Positions 58,673 to 64,000 of a stretch of 64,000 bases of DNA are shown in pieces. Numbering within the stretch: position 1 is the first letter of the stretch; each line of letters opens with the position of its first letter. Position numbers and translations under genes: made by a program. The notes beneath the pieces are model-generated. The model did no database searches and had not been told where the DNA came from. It saw only the letters and a program-made list of their open reading frames with translations. The DNA comes from Priestia filamentosa (GTDB lineage: Bacteria > Bacillota > Bacilli > Bacillales > Bacillaceae_H). The stretch covers positions 248,001 through 312,000 of the forward strand of contig NZ_FXAJ01000001.1 of NCBI RefSeq assembly GCF_900177535.1, read 5' to 3'.

Positions 58673-61303
58673 ATGAAAAAGCTAAGTTCAGCTGAAGTTC
58701 GCCAAATGTTTTTAGACTTTTTTAAAGAGAAGGGACACAGCGTTGAACCAAGTGCATCACTTGTGCCGCACGAGGATCCGACGCTGCTTTGGATCAACAG
58801 TGGGGTTGCTACTTTAAAAAAATATTTTGATGGTCGCGTTATTCCGGATAACCCTCGCATTTGTAATGCTCAAAAAGCAATTCGTACAAACGATATTGAA
58901 AATGTAGGGAAAACAGCACGTCACCATACCTTCTTTGAAATGTTAGGTAATTTCTCAATTGGGGAATACTTTAAAGAAGAAGCAATTGAATGGGCATGGG
59001 AGTTTCTAACAAGTGAAAATTGGATTGGATTCGAGTCAGAAAAGCTTTCTGTAACCGTTCATCCTGAAGACCATGAAGCTTTTGATTACTGGAAAGATAA
59101 AATTGGAGTACCTGAAGAGCGCATCATTCGTTTAGAAGGGAACTTCTGGGATATTGGAGAAGGCCCTAGTGGTCCAAACACGGAAATTTTCTATGATCGT
59201 GGACCAGAATATGGTGATGATGAAAGTGATCCAGAACTATATCCAGGCGGGGAAAACGAGCGTTACTTAGAAGTATGGAACCTTGTGTTCTCTCAGTTTA
59301 ATCACAATCCAGATGGCACATATACACCACTTCCAAAGAAAAATATTGATACAGGTATGGGGCTTGAGCGTATGTGCTCAATCATCCAAGAAACAAAAAC
59401 AAACTTTGAGACTGATTTATTTACGCCAATCATTAATGCAACAGAACAGATTTCAGGCTTGAAATACGGTGAGAATACAGATCATGATGTAGCGTTCAAA
59501 GTAGTTGCAGACCACGTCCGTACTGTAGCATTTGCTGTTGGGGATGGAGCTCTTCCATCAAATGAAGGCCGTGGTTATGTATTACGTCGTTTATTACGTC
59601 GTGCTGTCCGTTATGCAAAACAAATTAATATCAACCGTCCATTCATGTACGAGCTTGTTCCAACAGTTGCTGAAATTATGGTTGATTTCTATCCAGAAGT
59701 AAAGGAAAAAAGCGAATTCATTCAAAAAGTGATGAAAACCGAAGAAGATCGTTTCCATGAAACTCTTCATGAAGGATTAGCAATCTTAAATGACGTCATT
59801 GCTAAAGAAAAAGAAAAAGATAGTACAGTCATTTCTGGTGAAGATGCGTTTCGTCTTTATGACACATACGGTTTCCCAATTGAGCTTACAGAAGAATATG
59901 CTGAAGAACATAACATGACAATAGATTATGAAGGCTTCAAAGCAGAAATGGAAGCACAGCGTACAAGAGCGCGTGAAGCTCGTCAAGATGTGGGCTCAAT
60001 GAAAGTTCAAGATGCACTTCTTGGGGATGTTAAAGAAGAAAGTACGTTTGTTGGTTATAGTCAAGAAAGCCTTCATACAGCTGTATCAATTATTATTCAA
60101 GATGGTGAACTTGTGGAGGAAGCATCAAGTGGCGAAGTTCAAATTATGCTAAATGAAACGCCATTTTATGCAGAAAGCGGTGGACAGGTAGCTGACAAAG
60201 GAACAATCACAGGAGAAGGTGTAAAAGCTCTTGTCAAAGATGTTCAAAAAGCGCCAAATGGACAAAACCTTCACACAGTAGAAGTTGTAGAAGGAACGCT
60301 CACAAAAGGTCAAGCCGTTTTAGCAGAAATTTCGACTGATAAGCGCAACAGCATCGTGAAAAACCATACAGCAACACATCTTCTTCATCAAGCATTAAAA
60401 GATGTATTAGGTGAGCACGTGAACCAAGCAGGTTCTCTTGTAACACAGGATCGTCTTCGTTTTGATTTTACACACTTTGGTCAAATTCAACCTGAAGAGA
60501 TTGAAAAAATTGAAACTATTGTTAATGAAAAAGTATGGGAAAGCATTCCTGTAACTATTTCAAACAAATCGCTTAATGAAGCGAAGAAAATGGGAGCAAT
60601 GGCTTTATTCGGAGAGAAGTATGGTGACATTGTACGCGTTGTTCAAGTTGGCGATTATAGCCTTGAACTTTGCGGCGGTTGTCATGTTGAGAACACTTCT
60701 TCTATCGGTATTTTCAAAATCGTTTCAGAGTCAGGAATTGGAGCAGGCACACGTCGTATTGAAGCTGTAACAGGTCAAGCTGCTTACAAAGTGATGAATG
60801 AGCAAGTATCACTTTTACATCAAGCAGCAAGTGTGCTAAAAGCAAATCCTCGCGATGTTGTAACCCGTGTAGAAGGACTAAAAGACGAAATTCGTACACT
60901 ACAGCGTGAAAACGAATCTCTTGCAGCGAAGCTTGGAAACATTGAAGCAGGGAACTTAATCAATGAAGTGGAAGAAGTAAACGGTGTGAAAGTGATTGCT
61001 CATAGCGTTAATGGAGCAGACATGAATAACTTGCGTACGATGGTGGACGACTTAAAGAACAAAATAGGAACAGGTATTGTAGTCTTAGCTTCTGCTCAAA
61101 ATGAAAAAGTAAATATTATTGCAGGAGTTACAAAAGATTTAATTTCGAACGGCTATCATGCTGGTAAGCTTGTTAAAGAAGTTGCTGCTGTATGCGGTGG
61201 CGGCGGTGGTGGACGCCCAGACATGGCTCAGGCAGGCGGGAAAGACCCAAGTAAAATTCAAGATGCTTTGTCCGCAGCGAAACAGTGGATAAAATCCGTT
61301 TAA
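58673..61303 (+). CDS. alaS: Alanyl-tRNA synthetase
   Basis: An 876-residue protein (878 in B. subtilis) from the ATG at 58673 behind AAGGAGGAA; the open frame from 58550 runs through the T-box. Class-II core with [14 protein letters not shown] (about 87-100), editing domain with [11 protein letters not shown] and CGGCHVENT, and C-terminal DHHA1 domain rich in [15 protein letters not shown]. Charges tRNA-Ala and deacylates Ser- and Gly-tRNA-Ala. Confidence 0.99.
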   Translation: MKKLSSAEVRQMFLDFFKEKGHSVEPSASLVPHEDPTLLWINSGVATLKKYFDGRVIPDNPRICNAQKAIRTNDIENVGKTARHHTFFEMLGNFSIGEYFKEEAIEWAWEFLTSENWIGFESEKLSVTVHPEDHEAFDYWKDKIGVPEERIIRLEGNFWDIGEGPSGPNTEIFYDRGPEYGDDESDPELYPGGENERYLEVWNLVFSQFNHNPDGTYTPLPKKNIDTGMGLERMCSIIQETKTNFETDLFTPIINATEQISGLKYGENTDHDVAFKVVADHVRTVAFAVGDGALPSNEGRGYVLRRLLRRAVRYAKQININRPFMYELVPTVAEIMVDFYPEVKEKSEFIQKVMKTEEDRFHETLHEGLAILNDVIAKEKEKDSTVISGEDAFRLYDTYGFPIELTEEYAEEHNMTIDYEGFKAEMEAQRTRAREARQDVGSMKVQDALLGDVKEESTFVGYSQESLHTAVSIIIQDGELVEEASSGEVQIMLNETPFYAESGGQVADKGTITGEGVKALVKDVQKAPNGQNLHTVEVVEGTLTKGQAVLAEISTDKRNSIVKNHTATHLLHQALKDVLGEHVNQAGSLVTQDRLRFDFTHFGQIQPEEIEKIETIVNEKVWESIPVTISNKSLNEAKKMGAMALFGEKYGDIVRVVQVGDYSLELCGGCHVENTSSIGIFKIVSESGIGAGTRRIEAVTGQAAYKVMNEQVSLLHQAASVLKANPRDVVTRVEGLKDEIRTLQRENESLAAKLGNIEAGNLINEVEEVNGVKVIAHSVNGADMNNLRTMVDDLKNKIGTGIVVLASAQNEKVNIIAGVTKDLISNGYHAGKLVKEVAAVCGGGGGGRPDMAQAGGKDPSKIQDALSAAKQWIKSV

Positions 61304-61380
61304 TTCATAGTACTTTTCGTGTACAATGAAAATAAGCATTAAAACTGTTTCTTTTGTTGACGATGAGTGAGGTGGAAAAA

Positions 61381-61650
61381 ATGAGTTCATTTGATCGAAC
61401 GATGAAATTTGATTTTCATGAAGACCCAGTAGACACAAACGTAAATGAAGTGCTTTTTACGGTTTATGAGGCACTAAAAGAAAAAGGCTACAACCCAATT
61501 AATCAAATTGTCGGTTATTTACTATCTGGGGACCCAGCTTACATTCCAAGACATAAGGATGCACGTAACATTATTCGCAAGCTTGAACGAGATGAATTAA
61601 TTGAAGAACTTGTGAAATCCTATTTAAAGAACCACCGAGAGGAAGCGTAA
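61381..61650 (+). CDS. yrzL: IreB-family regulatory phosphoprotein YrzL
   Basis: An 89-residue protein (UPF0297/IreB) with the ATG at 61381 behind GAGGTGG. It contains [40 protein letters not shown] and an acidic-basic end. In Enterococcus IreB is a Thr-phosphorylated partner of the IreK Ser/Thr kinase. First gene of the conserved yrzL-ruvX-yrzB unit. Confidence 0.95.
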   Translation: MSSFDRTMKFDFHEDPVDTNVNEVLFTVYEALKEKGYNPINQIVGYLLSGDPAYIPRHKDARNIIRKLERDELIEELVKSYLKNHREEA

Positions 61651-61651
61651 A

Positions 61652-62071
61652 TTGCGAACATTAGGATTAGACGTTGGTACAAGAACAATTGGTGTGGCAG
61701 CAAGTGATGCAATGGGATGGACAGCTCAGGGGGTTGAAACAATTAAGTTCCCAGAAAACCAACTGAACAAAGCATTGCCACGCTTGGAAGAACTTATTAA
61801 AGAACATGAGGTAAGCAAAATTATCGTTGGATTACCTAAAAATATGAATAATACAATTGGTCCAAGAGGTGAAGCTTGCCTTTCCTTCGCAGAAAAGCTA
61901 AAATCAACATTTGACCTTGAAGTTGAAATGTGGGACGAGCGTCTTTCAACAATGGCTGCACAGCGCATGCTTATTTCTGCTGATGTAAGCCGTAAAAAGC
62001 GTAAACAAGTAATTGATAAGATGGCAGCTGTTGTTATTCTGCAAGGTTATTTAGATAGCAAGCAATTTTAA
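61652..62071 (+). CDS. ruvX: Putative Holliday junction resolvase / pre-16S rRNA nuclease RuvX
   Basis: A 139-residue YqgF-fold protein (YrrK, 138 in B. subtilis) with a TTG start one base after yrzL. The N-terminal [19 protein letters not shown] and [14 protein letters not shown] carry catalytic acidic residues. Family members process the 5' end of 16S rRNA; the resolvase role is less certain. Confidence 0.95.
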   Translation: MRTLGLDVGTRTIGVAASDAMGWTAQGVETIKFPENQLNKALPRLEELIKEHEVSKIIVGLPKNMNNTIGPRGEACLSFAEKLKSTFDLEVEMWDERLSTMAAQRMLISADVSRKKRKQVIDKMAAVVILQGYLDSKQF

Positions 62072-62092
62072 AAAACATAATGAGGTGACAAA

Positions 62093-62371
62093 ATGGATCA
62101 CGGAGAACAACATATCACAGTAATTGACGAAAATGGGGACGAGCAGCTTTGTGAGGTTATTACAACATTCCACTCTGATCAGTTCAACAAAGCGTACGTT
62201 CTTTATTCCCCAATTGCTCAATCAGAAGAAGAAGGCGAAGTAATCGTTCATGCATCTAGCTTTATTCCAAATGGAGAAGGCGAAGATGGCGAACTTCAGC
62301 CAATCGAAACTGAAGAAGAATGGAACATGCTTGAAGAAGTGCTATATGCACTTGATTCAGAAGAAGAGTAA
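62093..62371 (+). CDS. yrzB: DUF1292 protein YrzB
   Basis: A 92-residue very acidic protein with the DUF1292 pattern ([19 protein letters not shown] and VHASSFIPN). Conserved with yrzL and ruvX in Firmicutes. Function unknown. Confidence 0.93.
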   Translation: MDHGEQHITVIDENGDEQLCEVITTFHSDQFNKAYVLYSPIAQSEEEGEVIVHASSFIPNGEGEDGELQPIETEEEWNMLEEVLYALDSEEE

Positions 62372-62377
62372 AAAAGT

Positions 62378-62413
62378 AAAAGCCGCTTCCTAAGCTTAGG
62401 AAGCGGCTTTTTT
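62378..62413 (+). terminator. Terminator after yrzB
   Basis: A perfect palindrome with about 16-bp arms centred on AAGCTT (62392-62397 region), followed by T run. Confidence 0.93.
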
Positions 62414-62562
62414 ATGTGCCATAATTTGTATCCTGAGCAGAGCGGAGTAAATTTAAGCATAAAGAAAAATTATGCAAGAAGGGAGAGGTGTTTTTTGTCT
62501 GATATTGGCGAAAAATAGTTAAAGATGTAGTATAATTAATCGCGGAAAGGGAGGAGTGACGA

Positions 62563-63699
62563 TTGGCACGTAAAAATAAACCGATTGATTTTTCACAAAC
62601 GTTAATGCAGCAACAAAATGAAGCTAAAAAAGTGCGCAAAGCGGTTTTGTGGGTGTTGTCCATTTTATTTGTTTTATTCGTTGGTTTAGCGCTTGGGCTT
62701 TATATTTATATTCACTCAGCTCTAAGCCCTGTAGACGAAGAAAACAAGAAAGAAATTATTGTGTCTGTGCCAACAGGCTCAACAGTTTCTACAATTGCCC
62801 ACACGCTAGAAGATAAAGATTTAATAAAAAACGCTACTGTGTTTCGCTACTATGCTAAGTTTTCTAACTTAAATGACTTCCAAGCAGGCAACTATGAGTT
62901 CACAAAGGCAATGAGTCCAGAAGAGATGATTAATCGCCTGCAAGAAGGAAAAGTATCAAACAAAGCAACTGTTAAAATTACTGTTCCAGAAGGTCGTCAG
63001 CTTGATGAAATTTCTACTCTTATTTCAAAAGAAACGAAGTTTTCAAAAGAGGAAATAGAGCAAAAGTTAGATGATAAAGCTTTCATTAACAATATGAAAA
63101 AGAAATATCCGGATTTAGTTACATCTGAGATTGATAACGCAAAGATTAAGCATCCTCTAGAAGGCTATTTATATCCTGCTACATACTCATTTTATAAGAA
63201 AGATGTTTCATTAGAGGAAATTCTAGAAGCGATGATTGAAAAAACAAACAATGTGATTGCTCCATATCAACCAGAGATTAAAAAACAAAAAACGACGGTT
63301 CATAAAATATTGACAATGGCATCTCTTGTCGAAGAAGAAGCAACAGACCAAACGGATCGTAAAAAGATAGCGAGCGTATTTTATAATCGACTAGAAAAAG
63401 ATATGCGTCTTCAAACAGATCCAACGGTTCTTTACGCACTAGGAAGTCATAAAGATCGAGTACTTTATAAAGATTTGGAAGTGGACTCGCCTTACAATAC
63501 GTATAAGGTAAAAGGGTTAACACCGGGACCGATTGCAAATGCTGGGAAAGAATCGATTGAGGCTGCTTTATCTCCTGAACAAACAGATTATATATATTTC
63601 TTAGCAACAGAAAGTGGAGAGGTCATCTTTACAAAAACTCTTGAAGAACATAATAAGGAAAAAGAAAAGCATATTACAGAAGAACGTTTTCAAAAATAA
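62563..63699 (+). CDS. mltG: Endolytic murein transglycosylase MltG
   Basis: A 378-residue protein (YrrL) with a TTG start behind AAGGGAGGAG. One membrane segment (about 28-51), a LysM-like subdomain (about 65-140) and the YceG catalytic domain with ASLVEEEATDQTDRKKIAS and LQTDPTVLYALG (about 248-295). It cuts nascent glycan strands near the membrane and sets their length. The gap 62414-62562 contains a TATAAT at 62531. Confidence 0.96.
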   Translation: MARKNKPIDFSQTLMQQQNEAKKVRKAVLWVLSILFVLFVGLALGLYIYIHSALSPVDEENKKEIIVSVPTGSTVSTIAHTLEDKDLIKNATVFRYYAKFSNLNDFQAGNYEFTKAMSPEEMINRLQEGKVSNKATVKITVPEGRQLDEISTLISKETKFSKEEIEQKLDDKAFINNMKKKYPDLVTSEIDNAKIKHPLEGYLYPATYSFYKKDVSLEEILEAMIEKTNNVIAPYQPEIKKQKTTVHKILTMASLVEEEATDQTDRKKIASVFYNRLEKDMRLQTDPTVLYALGSHKDRVLYKDLEVDSPYNTYKVKGLTPGPIANAGKESIEAALSPEQTDYIYFLATESGEVIFTKTLEEHNKEKEKHITEERFQK

Positions 63700-63706
63700 A
63701 TACCAC

Positions 63707-63740
63707 AAAAAAGGTTGTGAATCTTTCACAGCCTTTTTTG
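63707..63740 (+). terminator. Terminator after mltG
   Basis: Arms 63707-63720 and 63726-63739 pair with one G-U wobble, T run. Confidence 0.88.
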
Positions 63741-63761
63741 TGAGAAAGATTATTTTCGTAG

Positions 63762-63798
63762 TATAAAGGTTTACTCTATAGGGGAAAACCTTTATAAT
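63762..63798 (+). promoter_or_regulatory. trmR promoter embedded in an 11-bp inverted repeat
   Basis: TTTACT (63770-63775) and TATAAT (63793-63798) are spaced 17 bp. TATAAAGGTTT (63762-63772) and AAACCTTTATA (63786-63796) are perfect inverted copies separated by 13 bp, covering both boxes. Confidence 0.55.
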
Positions 63799-63855
63799 AT
63801 TAGAATTGTAGTTCTATATCAATCAACAGGACTGAAATGATCGGAGGAAAGACAA

Positions 63856-64000
63856 GTGCTTTCTCATGAAATAAACGCTTATATTGAAAATCTAGTTCCA
63901 AAAAGAGATAATTTGTTCCTAGAAATGGAGCAGTACGCTTTAGAAAATCACGTTCCAATTATGGAGCTTGTTAGCATTGAGTCTCTTCTGCAAGTTTTAC
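63856..64000 (+). CDS. trmR: tRNA 5-hydroxyuridine methyltransferase TrmR, 5' end only
   Basis: The GTG at 63856, 7 bp after CGGAGGA, starts a frame (MLSHEINAYIENLVPKRDN...) that is open to the window edge; 48 residues are visible. The sequence and its place after mltG match the N-terminus of YrrM/TrmR, which makes 5-methoxyuridine at tRNA position 34. The SAM-binding domain is beyond the window. Confidence 0.8.
   Translation, partial: MLSHEINAYIENLVPKRDNLFLEMEQYALENHVPIMELVSIESLLQVL

Overview
The window is a stretch of core chromosome from an endospore-forming, low-GC Bacillaceae bacterium. Gene content and order follow the Bacillus subtilis comC-spoIIB-maf-radC-mre-min-spoIVF-rplU-obg-phe-nad-safA-bofC-ruv-queA-tgt-spoVB-secDF-recJ-apt-relA-hisS-aspS-cymR-mnmA-recD2-alaS-mltG-trmR region almost gene for gene. 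Sporulation genes (spoIIB, spoIVFA/FB, spo0B, safA, a ysxE-like coat kinase gene, bofC, spoVB) are interleaved with cell-shape, division, translation, tRNA modification and stress genes. The genus cannot be fixed from the sequence alone. A Priestia-like or related Bacillus is plausible.

Layout. 0-1 kb: the end of a pilN/pilO-type pilus cluster. 1-3.5 kb: spoIIB, maf, radC. 3.9-7.9 kb: mreBCD and minCD, with a good SigH-type promoter in front of minC. 8-11.2 kb: spoIVFA/FB behind a SigE-type promoter, then an RNase E/G-family gene that B. subtilis lacks. 11.3-12.7 kb: a CitMHS citrate transporter whose -35 box lies inside a candidate catabolite-response element. 12.7-17.3 kb: L21 leader, rplU-prp-rpmA, spo0B-obg, pheB, pheA. 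17.4-22.6 kb: niaR-nifS divergent from nadBCA around a NiaR-type operator. 22.7-25.8 kb: safA, with long internal repeats, ysxE-like and bofC. 25.9-30.4 kb: ruvAB, a DUF2905 gene, queA, tgt, yajC. 30.4-35.9 kb: yrzE-like, yrbG, spoVB, comN, secDF. 36-42.6 kb: recJ, apt, relA, dtd and a divergently read cell-wall amidase. 42.9-46.6 kb: a histidine T-box, hisS, aspS and a 6S-like RNA. 46.7-49.6 kb: tcdA, an SDR oxidoreductase, rarA. 49.9-55.8 kb: cymR, iscS, mnmA, a TPR gene, recD2. 55.8-58.3 kb: a ZIP transporter, two small conserved genes, a permease. 58.3-64 kb: an alanine T-box with alaS, yrzL(ireB)-ruvX-yrzB, mltG and the start of trmR. No tRNA, rRNA, insertion sequence, prophage or CRISPR array is seen.

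How the genes work together. The mre and min genes set rod shape and septum position. SpoIVFA/FB and BofC belong to the pro-SigmaK checkpoint. NifS supplies sulfide for the NadA iron-sulfur cluster while NiaR represses both divergent units. Prp trims the N-terminus of L27 encoded by the next gene. IscS hands sulfur to MnmA, and CymR controls sulfur metabolism. The two tRNA synthetase genes at 43.3 and 58.7 kb are each controlled by a T-box that reads tRNA charging.

No clearly new multi-gene system was found. The most interesting signals are regulatory: a complete intrinsic-terminator hairpin lying inside the first codons of the ysxE-like gene; convergent gene pairs whose stop codons sit inside, and even pair within, one shared hairpin; an 11-bp inverted repeat laid across the trmR promoter; a cre on the citrate transporter promoter; and a SigH-like promoter before minC.
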